Positions 1 through 7,555 of a stretch of 64,000 nucleotides of DNA are shown in pieces; the first letter of the stretch is position 1, and each line of letters begins with the position of its first letter. Position numbers and translations under genes: made by a program. This DNA comes from Comamonadaceae bacterium (GTDB taxonomy: Bacteria > Pseudomonadota > Gammaproteobacteria > Burkholderiales > Burkholderiaceae_C), in the NCBI GenBank assembly GCA_027486755.1, contig JAIXOM010000011.1, positions 1-64,000 on the forward strand, in the 5' to 3' direction. The notes beneath the pieces were generated by a model. That model made no database searches. It had not been told where the DNA came from and saw nothing but the letters and a program-made list of their open reading frames with translations.

Positions 1-377
1 CGCTGCGTAGGCTGCAGACTGCGGCCAAACCCGGGCGGCTGAATTTTCTAAGCAGAGGGGGCGGCGTTGTTACCACCAGAGGGCGGGCGGGTGGGCGCTG
101 CGAAGCGAGGTCAAGGAGGAGCCGAGGCGCTAGCCGAGGCGGGGGACAGCCGCGGAGCCAGGCCCGATGCGCCGGCCGCTCCCCTGGCCCTTGCAGGAGT
201 AGTCCCGGGCAAAAATTTACGGCGGTCTTTGATCAAGCGCCGCAATGTCCAGGGCGCCTCGAGGAAGGGCGCGCTGATGGGCGCTGCGCGCAGGACTCAT
301 GCGTCGGCTTTGGTCACCACGCTTGCCGTCAATCAGAGCTCCAGATCACGGCCCTCGCAGCTACGTGAGCAACTTAC
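1..377. other. GC-rich left flank, no confident gene
   Basis: I see no gene that I can support here. The minus strand is open from 296 down to a TGA at 111-113, about 61 codons with no ATG or GTG start. Its predicted peptide is basic and then rich in Ala, Pro and Gly, and includes RRLIKDRRKFLPG. It could be the 3' remnant of a gene cut by the arrival of the phosphonate island, or chance opening in GC-rich DNA. A plus-strand open frame from 67 has no recognisable domain and runs antisense into the PHP gene, so I discount it. GC falls to the right between about 300 and 490. Confidence 0.3.
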
Positions 378-1280
378 TCATTCAGGCCGCCACATTGGAT
401 TGCTCCATGCAGCCCGACCTTTGTCATCGACCACTGTTACGCGCATCACTCCACCTTTACCCATGCGCGATGCGTCAAGCCTTGCAGTCGTTTGACCCCG
501 AACCTCACTTTGTACTGCACGTGATCCTTTGCCTAGAAGGTATACGCCGTATGCGGGCGAACAATCAACAATAACTTCATCAGCTTCAAATCGAATATCG
601 TGAATTTCTGGCCCTTGAGTCGAATAGTAACTACCAGATTTGAGAGCTGCTAAAAGTGCATCAGGATCACGATCTTGCGACTTAACCATTACCCAGCCAC
701 CGAAAGCATCGTCAATTTGAAAGTGGGCGTCATCAGTGGCAAGGGCGTTCAAATGGTGACCTCGAGAAAGCAATTGATCTAATAGCCCCCACCCATTTCC
801 CCGTGCTGCTCGCAGGGCTGAGGTGTGGTTGTAAACCTCAATGGCATGAGCTGATTCAATGCTGAGGACATCTTCAACTCCAATTGCATACCACTCTGGA
901 TGAACAATTGTGACGAAGGCACCTGCGTCAGCACATCTCCTCGCTAAATCAGGAGCTCGCTCATTTTGTTTTGGTGGTTCAAAATCGAGTGGAAGCCCGT
1001 TAGCCAAGATATGCCACTTCTCTCCAATCAAGGTGGAGGGCAAGTGAACCTCGGCCCCTAAGATGGTCGTAAAGTTTGACGTCCTGAACGCACGGGTATC
1101 ACTGACAGGAAAGTCGTATACCGGTAAAAAGTGATCCGAAAGACAGATGAAGTCGTAGCCATTTTCTTGGTATCTACGGCAAACTTCCTCGGGGGATAAT
1201 TTTCCATCTGATACGTTCGAGTGAGTATGCAGGTTGCCTTTAAAGAACTGACCTGACTGCGAAAAGGGATTGTGTTTCAT
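378..1280 (-). CDS. PHP-domain phosphoesterase, candidate cyclic ribose-phosphate phosphodiesterase
   Basis: This 300-residue protein belongs to the PHP (polymerase and histidinol phosphatase) family of metal-dependent phosphoesterases. The metal-binding motifs are visible in order: LHTHS near residue 18, LSDHF near 47, HPEWY near 127 and a late DDAH near 180. An AAGG ribosome-binding site lies just before the ATG. It is the last gene of the divergent minus-strand set with phnN and the DUF1045 protein. A PHP enzyme called PhnPP is known to open 5-phosphoribosyl 1,2-cyclic phosphate, the C-P lyase end product. With no phnP in the island, this protein is a natural candidate for that step. The family call is firm and the substrate is inferred. 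Confidence 0.8.
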   Translation of the reverse strand: MKHNPFSQSGQFFKGNLHTHSNVSDGKLSPEEVCRRYQENGYDFICLSDHFLPVYDFPVSDTRAFRTSNFTTILGAEVHLPSTLIGEKWHILANGLPLDFEPPKQNERAPDLARRCADAGAFVTIVHPEWYAIGVEDVLSIESAHAIEVYNHTSALRAARGNGWGLLDQLLSRGHHLNALATDDAHFQIDDAFGGWVMVKSQDRDPDALLAALKSGSYYSTQGPEIHDIRFEADEVIVDCSPAYGVYLLGKGSRAVQSEVRGQTTARLDASRMGKGGVMRVTVVDDKGRAAWSNPMWRPE

Positions 1281-1391
1281 ATGAGCCTTTTTCCAAATTC
1301 AGACTTGAACTTAGCCGCTATTCATTGAGATTACTGGACTTGTTTGCATCGATTGAGTACGGCAGGGAGGAGGCTGGTTACTCAGCGGACC

Positions 1392-1569
1392 TTAAGCAAC
1401 AATTTGCGTAAATCCAACTGTAGCAAAGTACAAGCCCCCATCAAGCGCCATTTTTTGAAACATTAGATTTAGTATCTTTGTGCGCCATCTCACATCCAAA
1501 AACACCTCGCCATAATTCAAGGACTTGTAGTCTCTCGGTTCTGTCATCGTAATGACGAATCTCGTACAT
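1392..1569 (-). pseudogene. Frameshifted N-terminal remnant of a GNAT acetyltransferase
   Basis: Nine bases after the phnN stop, an ATG at 1569 opens a frame with a good upstream AAGGGA. It reads MYEIRHYDDRTERLQVLELW, then VFGCEMAHKD, and stops at 1441-1443 after 42 codons. The start resembles small GNAT N-acetyltransferases that often accompany phosphonate genes. At a run of six A residues (T at 1451-1456 on the plus strand) the reading switches to a second frame that continues with MALDGGLYFATVG, as expected for the next GNAT strand. That frame ends at 1392-1394. The acetyl-CoA-binding core is missing. It may once have been a PhnO-like aminophosphonate acetyltransferase; the specific identity is inferred. 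Confidence 0.6.
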
Positions 1570-1578
1570 TTCTATCCC

Positions 1579-2142
1579 TTAAAAGAGTGAAAGCCCGGTA
1601 CGGTTTCGTAATAAACTTTTAAGTATAGCCAGGCTCTCTGCCAAACTCCCGTCATTTGAAACGCACAGGTCGTGTGGTTCTGGCACAAAGCTTTGTGAGC
1701 GACTCAATCGATCTTCAATCGCTTGCCTATTTTCTCGTCCTCTTGATAAAAGCCTAGCACGCAAGACATCGATTGGTGCGGTAATGTGCAACACAGTAAG
1801 TCCAGGAAAGCGAAGCTTAGCTTCTTCCAAGTAAGCGCGAGAGCCATTGACGATGACCCATGTGCCTGCTGACATGGGGGCCAGTTCTTTGTGTCGAACG
1901 CCATAGTGCAAACCATTGGCAAACCAGTTCATTGCAAACGCATTGCTGTTATTGAGCAAGGCAAAGTTAGAAGCATCTACAGCTTCATGGTCCTCATTAC
2001 TTTGGTCGTGATTTCTTGTAATGGTGCGCTGTGCGAAGTAAAAAGGCGGCGCTTGAGTCATGTCCGCAAAATCTTGGCGCAGGCCATTGAGCAAGCTGTC
2101 TTTGCCTGCGCCTGATGGGCCAATGACATAAATCAAACGCAT
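1579..2142 (-). CDS. phnN: Ribose 1,5-bisphosphate phosphokinase PhnN
   Basis: PhnN phosphorylates ribose 1,5-bisphosphate to 5-phosphoribosyl 1-diphosphate (PRPP), salvaging the sugar left after C-P lyase action. The 187 residues match the usual size of about 185. A P-loop, GPSGAGKDS, sits at residues 8-16. The guanylate-kinase-like fold is supported by the RTITRN motif and the C-terminal RLSRSQSF stretch. Its start overlaps the end of the DUF1045 gene by ten bases, which indicates translational coupling. Downstream lie the GNAT remnant and the PHP gene on the same strand. Confidence 0.92.
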   Translation of the reverse strand: MRLIYVIGPSGAGKDSLLNGLRQDFADMTQAPPFYFAQRTITRNHDQSNEDHEAVDASNFALLNNSNAFAMNWFANGLHYGVRHKELAPMSAGTWVIVNGSRAYLEEAKLRFPGLTVLHITAPIDVLRARLLSRGRENRQAIEDRLSRSQSFVPEPHDLCVSNDGSLAESLAILKSLLRNRTGLSLF

Positions 2143-2852
2143 TTTGACTTTCCAAATTCGAAGCGTTCAACCCATCGAAAGTCGCCATTCTTTTGGTCCT
2201 GAGTAAACCAGGAGACGGACTCAACGAAAAGTCCATTTTCTAGCAATGGGGCAAACCAAGATTGAGCTGCAGTTTTTAAATCCTCCTTGACCTGGTGATC
2301 AACATGTTTCAATGATCCAGAAAGTGTCAAGTGAAACTGAAATTGATCCATGACAAATGGGTAACCCCATTCCTTAAGCAGCTCTTTTTGTCTGGCCGTC
2401 AAGCCTGCGCCGGTTCTTCTTTGAAGCTCAGATTCCGAAAGCGGTAAGGCGAACGAATGCAGTTCTTGCACACATCGCGCCGCAAACTTTTGCAATTCTG
2501 GAGAGGGCTGAGAGGGCACCAACGCAAGAAAATCACCGAATTCAAGCAATTTCAAAGGCAGATGGAAAGCCTCCTCCGTGTTGTGCGCCAATTGCTTAAA
2601 TGCAGTACGAAGCTCTTCAAGACTTGAGTTTTTATTCAATTCAAAGGGTGCTTTTAAGGTGGCATGCCACCCATACAGCCTAGGAGTGCTTGTCAAATTA
2701 TCAAATAATTCCGAACTTATGTTTTTAAACCTCGGCGGATCAAGAGGTGTTGAATTACGGGCGCATCGCCCCAGCCATTGAGATCCGAGATCCCAAGCTT
2801 GCGAATTTAGAGCTGGAGCAAAGTAAGCAGCGTGTCGAAATGGTATGGGCAT
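2133..2852 (-). CDS. DUF1045 phosphonate-metabolism protein, 2H phosphoesterase type
   Basis: The protein (239 residues from the start chosen) belongs to the DUF1045 family typically found with C-P lyase genes. It carries the two His-x-Thr motifs of 2H phosphoesterases, YGWHATL and FQFHLTL, about 110-120 residues apart. That superfamily handles cyclic phosphodiesters. This makes it a second local candidate for processing the cyclic ribose phosphate made by C-P lyase, but the activity is not shown by sequence. I chose the ATG at 2852 because homologues begin with a PFRHAAYFAP-like segment. An upstream ATG at 2885 in frame would add eleven residues of weaker appearance. It is the first gene of the minus-strand operon. 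Confidence 0.85.
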   Translation of the reverse strand: MPIPFRHAAYFAPALNSQAWDLGSQWLGRCARNSTPLDPPRFKNISSELFDNLTSTPRLYGWHATLKAPFELNKNSSLEELRTAFKQLAHNTEEAFHLPLKLLEFGDFLALVPSQPSPELQKFAARCVQELHSFALPLSESELQRRTGAGLTARQKELLKEWGYPFVMDQFQFHLTLSGSLKHVDHQVKEDLKTAAQSWFAPLLENGLFVESVSWFTQDQKNGDFRWVERFEFGKSKCV

Positions 2853-2942
2853 GATTTCTAATTCCCGATTAAAAAAAGCGTTCATGCGTCACAAATTTGA
2901 AACTTTAATCATGTAATATCTTCAATTAACTTTATCAAAACA
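2853..2942. promoter_or_regulatory. Divergent promoter region between the two phn operons
   Basis: These 90 bases separate the DUF1045-phnN-PHP operon (minus) from phnGHIJKLM (plus). They are very AT-rich, as expected for a promoter region, and must hold start signals for both operons. I could not assign -35 and -10 boxes with proper spacing, nor a convincing Pho box. The call rests on position and base composition only. phnG has a poor ribosome-binding site here. Confidence 0.45.
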
Positions 2943-3464
2943 ATGTTGCACAACGATTACACCAACCCCACCAGGGATTTGCAGCCGCCCTTGGTTGCTA
3001 GGCAAACATGGATGGCCCTGTTGTCAAGGGCGCCAGTGGAATTGCTAGAAAAACACCTGGCCAGCCAATGCCTTGGAAATTTAGAGTGGCTTCGCCCTGC
3101 AGAAACCGGCCTCATGATGGTACAGGGTCGAGCTGGGGGTACGGGTCAACGCTTTAACTTGGGCGAAGTAACTCTCACACGTTGTGTTTTAAAACCAGAT
3201 GCTCAATTAACCCGCTGCCAGCAAGTGGGGGTGGCATATGTCATGGGTGGCTCACATCGCCATGCACAGCTTGCAGCAGTTGCTGACGCGCTCTTGCAAG
3301 AACCCGAGTTACACGACCATTGGGACCAATTGCTTTTGCGACCCATCAGTCAGTTGTTGTTTGAGCGAATGCAAGACAGCAATGCGCAGGCGCAAGCGAC
3401 CAAAGTAGAGTTTTTCACGGTAGCAAGAGAAGCTGGTCAAGGCTCTGAAGGTGAAGACAAGTGA
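2943..3464 (+). CDS. phnG: C-P lyase core subunit PhnG
   Basis: PhnG is a subunit of the PhnGHIJ core complex. With PhnI it helps displace adenine from ATP so that the phosphonate is joined to C1 of ribose triphosphate. The 173 residues begin with the typical ARQTWMALLSRAP segment and contain the conserved GGTGQRFNLGEVTLTRC and VMGGSHRHA stretches. It opens the plus-strand core operon, followed with a four-base overlap by phnH. Size is somewhat above the usual 150 residues because of a longer N-terminus, so a start nearer residue 15 would also be possible, though no better ATG is present. Confidence 0.93.
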   Translation: MLHNDYTNPTRDLQPPLVARQTWMALLSRAPVELLEKHLASQCLGNLEWLRPAETGLMMVQGRAGGTGQRFNLGEVTLTRCVLKPDAQLTRCQQVGVAYVMGGSHRHAQLAAVADALLQEPELHDHWDQLLLRPISQLLFERMQDSNAQAQATKVEFFTVAREAGQGSEGEDK

Positions 3465-4087
3465 TACAGCCATCCCTTAAAAACATAGGACGTGGGTTTT
3501 CAAATCCTTCACTTTGCAGCCAGGCCGTTTTTCGCCAATCCTTGGTGGCTTTGTCATTGCCTGGCCAGCCTCAGACCATCGACCTGAATTTGTCTAACCC
3601 CGCCGTGCAAGTTCCTGAAAACGCGCATGTTGCTGCAGCTGCTTTGTTGCTGGCTTTGTTGGATCAAGATTGCAAGGTGTGGCTGTCTGAGGGTTTTGGC
3701 GGCAGTCATGCAGCGGCTTGGCTTAGATTTCACACAGGTTGCACTTTAGTCACCAATTCGATTGAAGCCGATTTTGTGTGGGTCGCCCATGCCAATGAAT
3801 TACCAGCTTTTGAAAATTTAGCGCAAGGCAATGCCGAGTATCCAGAGCTTTCGGCCACCTGCGTGGTGCAAGTGATGGGTTTTGACACAGCGCCCACCGC
3901 AGATGCTTGGACCCTCAGTGGTCCGGGCGTCAATGGCTCCACCCGTTTGAAAATGGTGGGTCTGACACAGAATTTTGTACCTGCCCGACGCAACAGCCAA
4001 GTTCATGCACCGTGCGGTATTGACTTTTTCTTCACCCACAAGGACAGCTTGATTGGCTTGCCCCGATCAACTCAAGTGAAGGACTGA
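3461..4087 (+). CDS. phnH: C-P lyase core subunit PhnH
   Basis: PhnH is a core subunit of the C-P lyase complex, with a fold related to PLP-dependent transferases but no cofactor site. The 208 residues fit the family. The segment SQAVFRQSLVALSLPG near residues 21-36 and the SGPGVNGSTRL motif near residue 155 are typical. The start is GTG at 3461, overlapping the phnG stop by four bases (GTGA), and no ATG lies nearby. It is followed by phnI after four bases. Confidence 0.92.
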   Translation: MIQPSLKNIGRGFSNPSLCSQAVFRQSLVALSLPGQPQTIDLNLSNPAVQVPENAHVAAAALLLALLDQDCKVWLSEGFGGSHAAAWLRFHTGCTLVTNSIEADFVWVAHANELPAFENLAQGNAEYPELSATCVVQVMGFDTAPTADAWTLSGPGVNGSTRLKMVGLTQNFVPARRNSQVHAPCGIDFFFTHKDSLIGLPRSTQVKD

Positions 4088-4091
4088 TCCC

Positions 4092-5186
4092 ATGTATGTT
4101 GCAGTCAAAGGCGGCGAAACGGCCATCCTCAACAGTTATGAGTTGCTAGCACAACAGCGCCGGGGCGACCCTAATGTGCCCGAACTTAGCGTGGCTCAAA
4201 TTCGCCAGCAGTTGCGATTGAGTGTAGACCGTGTCATGACAGAAGGCTCTGTTTACGATCCAGAGTTGGCGGCCTTGGCCATCAAGCAAAGCGCCGGCGA
4301 TCTGGTAGAAGCCATATTTTTGTTGCGCGCCTACCGTGCAACTTTGCCAAGGCTGGGTTATTCCAAGCCTCTCAATACCACAGCCATGCATATTTCGCGC
4401 CGCATTTCGGCCGCGTTCAAAGACCTGCCCGGTGGCCAAGTGTTGGGCCCCACTTATGACTACACCCAGCGCTTGTTGGATTTCAGTTTGCTTGCAACAG
4501 GCAAGCCCGCGCCAGTGGCTCGCAAAGGACAAGTGAACAACGAGGCCACACCCAGAGTGGTTGATTTGCTGAGCCACGAAAGTTTGCTAGAAGGCCAATT
4601 GCCTGAAGAGGGTGATCCAGACCCCTTTGATTTAACGCGGCAGCCTTTGAGGTTTCCCGCAAACAGATCTGCCAGGCTCCAAAACTTAGCACGTGCTGAC
4701 GAGGGTTTCTTATTGGCCATGGCCTATTCCACACAGCGTGGCTATTCAGAATCACACCCCTTTGTGGGCGAGATACGTTTCGGTACTGTCGACGTGTGCA
4801 TCGTGCCAGAGGAGCTTGGATTTGAAATTTCAGTAGGTGATGTCCCTGTCACTGAATGTCAAATGATCAACCAATTTCAGGGCAGTCAGACGCAGCCGCC
4901 ACAGTTCACCCGGGGCTATGGCCTGGCCTTTGGTCACAGCGAGCGAAAAGCCATGGCCATGGCCTTGGTGGACAGGGCGCTTAGAGCCGACGAGTTGGGC
5001 GAGTCAGTGACTGCACCGGCTCAAATGCAAGAATTTGTCATGTCACACAGTGACAGTTTAGAAAGCTCTGGATTCGTGCAGCATTTGAAACTACCGCACT
5101 ACGTAGACTTTCAATCTGAGTTGGAATTGGTTAGAAAAATGCGCCAAGCACACGCATTGCCTAAGGACGATCATGCTTCAGAATGA
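4092..5186 (+). CDS. phnI: C-P lyase core subunit PhnI
   Basis: PhnI carries the nucleosidase activity that, with PhnG, PhnH and PhnL, transfers the phosphonate to ribose 5-triphosphate from ATP or GTP. The 364 residues match the family length. Typical segments are MYVAVKGGETAI at the start and the late TRGYGLAFGHSERKAMAMAL stretch. An AAGGA ribosome-binding site precedes the ATG. The end overlaps phnJ by 14 bases. Confidence 0.95.
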   Translation: MYVAVKGGETAILNSYELLAQQRRGDPNVPELSVAQIRQQLRLSVDRVMTEGSVYDPELAALAIKQSAGDLVEAIFLLRAYRATLPRLGYSKPLNTTAMHISRRISAAFKDLPGGQVLGPTYDYTQRLLDFSLLATGKPAPVARKGQVNNEATPRVVDLLSHESLLEGQLPEEGDPDPFDLTRQPLRFPANRSARLQNLARADEGFLLAMAYSTQRGYSESHPFVGEIRFGTVDVCIVPEELGFEISVGDVPVTECQMINQFQGSQTQPPQFTRGYGLAFGHSERKAMAMALVDRALRADELGESVTAPAQMQEFVMSHSDSLESSGFVQHLKLPHYVDFQSELELVRKMRQAHALPKDDHASE

Positions 5187-6042
5187 TAGGGTCGAATCTG
5201 TCCCAGTGCGTGACCCGCATATTAACTTTGCCTATTTGGACGAACGCACCAAGCGCATGATTCGGCGGGCCATTTTGAAAGCCGTCGCCATTCCAGGCTA
5301 CCAAGTTCCCTTTGGATCGCGTGAAATGCCCTTGCCTTATGGGTGGGGCACAGGTGGTATACAAGTTACAGCTTCTATCATTGGCGAGTCCGATGTGCTG
5401 AAGGTGATTGACCAAGGCTCTGACGACACGGTCAATGCTGTCAACATTCGGCGTTTCTTCCAAAGAACCACCGGCGTTGAGGTCACGACCGACACCACCG
5501 CGGCCAGTATCATTCAAACGCGCCACCGCATTCCAGAAACGCCGCTGAGGCAAGGGCAGGTCATTGTGTATCAGGTGCCCGTGCCCGAACCCATGCAGCG
5601 TTTGGAGCCGCGTGAAGAAGAGACTCGAAAGCTTCACGCATTGCAAGAGTATGGCCTGATGCACGTGAATCTGTTTGAAGACTTGGCGCATTACGGCCAC
5701 ATCTCTAGCACCTATGACTACCCTGTGTTAGTCAATGGCCGCTACATCATGTCGCCTTCGCCCATTCCCAAATTTGACAATCCGAAAATGCATTTAAATC
5801 CTGCCTTGCAGTTGTTTGGCGCAGGTCGCGAGAAACGCATTTATGCAGTGCCGCCTTACACCACGGTTGAAAGCTTGGGCTTTGAAGATCACCCCTTTGA
5901 AGTTCAAGGTTGGCAGTCGGCTTGCGAGCTGTGTGGGTCCAATGAAAGCTTCTTGGATGAGGTGATCATGGACGACCAGGGCAAAAAAATGTTTGTTTGC
6001 TCAGACAGCGACTACTGTAGCAAGCGGCAGGTGACGCCGTGA
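5173..6042 (+). CDS. phnJ: C-P lyase catalytic subunit PhnJ, radical SAM
   Basis: PhnJ is the radical SAM enzyme that breaks the carbon-phosphorus bond and yields ribosyl 1,2-cyclic phosphate 5-phosphate plus the alkane or other leaving group. The unusual CX2CX21CX5C cysteine pattern of the family is intact, at Cys251, Cys254, Cys276 and Cys282 of 289. The N-terminal IPGYQVPFGSREMPLPYGW stretch, which holds the glycyl-radical region of the family, is also present. So the enzyme should be functional. It lies in the core operon with a 14-base overlap with phnI and a short overlap with phnK. Confidence 0.97.
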   Translation: MLQNDRVESVPVRDPHINFAYLDERTKRMIRRAILKAVAIPGYQVPFGSREMPLPYGWGTGGIQVTASIIGESDVLKVIDQGSDDTVNAVNIRRFFQRTTGVEVTTDTTAASIIQTRHRIPETPLRQGQVIVYQVPVPEPMQRLEPREEETRKLHALQEYGLMHVNLFEDLAHYGHISSTYDYPVLVNGRYIMSPSPIPKFDNPKMHLNPALQLFGAGREKRIYAVPPYTTVESLGFEDHPFEVQGWQSACELCGSNESFLDEVIMDDQGKKMFVCSDSDYCSKRQVTP

Positions 6043-6827
6043 TGGACTTAGATACCAAGCCGCCCTTGATGCGGGTGCAGGGCTTGTCTTGTGCCTATGG
6101 TTCGCGAACCGTGGTGCGCGATATTTCTTTTGACCTGTGGCCTGGCGAAGTGATGGCCATTGTGGGTGAATCGGGCTCTGGCAAAACCACCTTGCTCAAC
6201 GCGGTTGCGGCGCGGCACGCACCTAGCGCAGGACAGGTGTCGTTTGACCTGCGCGACCACGGTTTGCAAGAAATTTATGACATGTCGGAAGCGCAAAGGC
6301 GCATGCTGGCTCGCACCGATTGGGGCTTTGTTCATCAAAATGCGGCAGATGGTTTGCGCATGAATGTGTCCGCCGGCGCCAATGTGAGCGAACGACTGAT
6401 GGCCTTGGGGCAACGCAACTATGGTCAGTTGCGCGCGCAAGCCATAGATTGGCTGGAGCGTGTTGAGATCAGCCCAAGCCGCATTGACGATCGGCCCAAT
6501 ACCTTCTCGGGTGGCATGCGTCAACGGCTTCAAATTGCGCGCAATTTAATCACGCAGCCGCGCTTGGTTTTCATGGACGAGCCCACTTCTGGCTTGGACG
6601 TTTCGGTGCAGGCCAAACTGCTGGACATGATGCGCACCCTCACACGCCAAATGAATTTGGCTGCCATCATTGTGACGCACGACTTGGCGGTGGCCAGGCT
6701 TTTGGCGCAGCGCATGATGGTGATGCAAAACGGTCAGGCGGTAGAAACAGGCTTGACCGACCAAGTGTTAGACGACCCACAGCATCCTTATACCCAGTTG
6801 TTGGTTTCTTCGGTATTGCAGCCATGA
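6039..6827 (+). CDS. phnK: C-P lyase ATPase subunit PhnK
   Basis: PhnK is an ABC-type ATPase that binds the C-P lyase core complex through PhnJ. It is not a transporter. The 262 residues show Walker A GESGSGKT at 43-50, signature FSGGMRQR, Walker B LVFMDEPTSGLD and the switch histidine in VTHDL. It resembles oligopeptide ABC ATPases, as the family does. I kept the GTG at 6039 (four-base overlap with phnJ). The ATG at 6042 is an equally good start and differs by one residue. Confidence 0.94.
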   Translation: MMDLDTKPPLMRVQGLSCAYGSRTVVRDISFDLWPGEVMAIVGESGSGKTTLLNAVAARHAPSAGQVSFDLRDHGLQEIYDMSEAQRRMLARTDWGFVHQNAADGLRMNVSAGANVSERLMALGQRNYGQLRAQAIDWLERVEISPSRIDDRPNTFSGGMRQRLQIARNLITQPRLVFMDEPTSGLDVSVQAKLLDMMRTLTRQMNLAAIIVTHDLAVARLLAQRMMVMQNGQAVETGLTDQVLDDPQHPYTQLLVSSVLQP

Positions 6828-7555
6828 CCCTTGAAAGCACAGAAATGATGCTCATGCTGCAGATGAAAAATCTGAGCAAGCAATTTTTATTGCACTTGCA
6901 AAACAGCACTGCTTTGACCGTGTTGAACAACTTTAACTTGACCTTAAGTCAAGGTGAGTGTGTGCGATTACGTGGCCCCTCCGGCATGGGCAAAAGCACC
7001 ATTCTCAAACTGGCCTATGGGAACTACCGCGCCAGTTCAGGAGAAATTTTGGTGCGCGACACGGAAGGCCAATTCATTGACATGACCCAGGCCAGTGCAA
7101 GATCGGTTTTGCATTTGCGCAGTCATTCCATGGCGTATGTGAGCCAATTCTTAAGGGTCATTCCGCGGGTGGCAGCCATTGACATTGTGGCCGAGCCTTT
7201 GCTGGAAAGCGGCTTGGACCTGGTCAGCCGTGAGCAAGCCCGTCAGGAGGCCGCGCATTGGCTCACCCGATTGCGCATTCCTGAATCTTTATGGCAACTG
7301 CCACCCGCCACATTTTCTGGCGGTGAACAGCAGCGCATTAACCTAGCCCGAAGCTTCATCAAACCCCGCCCCTTGCTCTTGCTCGATGAGCCCACAGCTT
7401 CCTTGGACCCCGTCAATACCCAAACTGTGATTGACATGATTGTTCAAGCTCGCAACAAGGGCATTGCCATTCTCGGAATTTTTCACGATGACTCGGTTGC
7501 TCAAGAAGTTGTCAGCCGAACAGTGTCCATGCATCCATTGGAATCAAATCAATGA
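6824..7555 (+). CDS. phnL: C-P lyase ATPase subunit PhnL
   Basis: PhnL is the second ABC-type ATPase of C-P lyase, needed with PhnGHI for making the ribosyl-phosphonate intermediate. The 243 residues carry Walker A GPSGMGKST at 51-59, signature FSGGEQQR, Walker B LLLLDEPTASLD and the switch histidine in FHDDSV. The first 13 residues look like an extension, and an ATG for MLQMKNLSKQF at codon 10 or 11 could be used instead. It overlaps phnK and phnM by four bases each. Confidence 0.94.
   Translation: MTLESTEMMLMLQMKNLSKQFLLHLQNSTALTVLNNFNLTLSQGECVRLRGPSGMGKSTILKLAYGNYRASSGEILVRDTEGQFIDMTQASARSVLHLRSHSMAYVSQFLRVIPRVAAIDIVAEPLLESGLDLVSREQARQEAAHWLTRLRIPESLWQLPPATFSGGEQQRINLARSFIKPRPLLLLDEPTASLDPVNTQTVIDMIVQARNKGIAILGIFHDDSVAQEVVSRTVSMHPLESNQ

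Noticed and set aside
2853-2942. Pho box in the divergent phn promoter
   Set aside because: Only loose GTCAC/TTCAT fragments are present, without the spaced direct repeat of a PhoB site.
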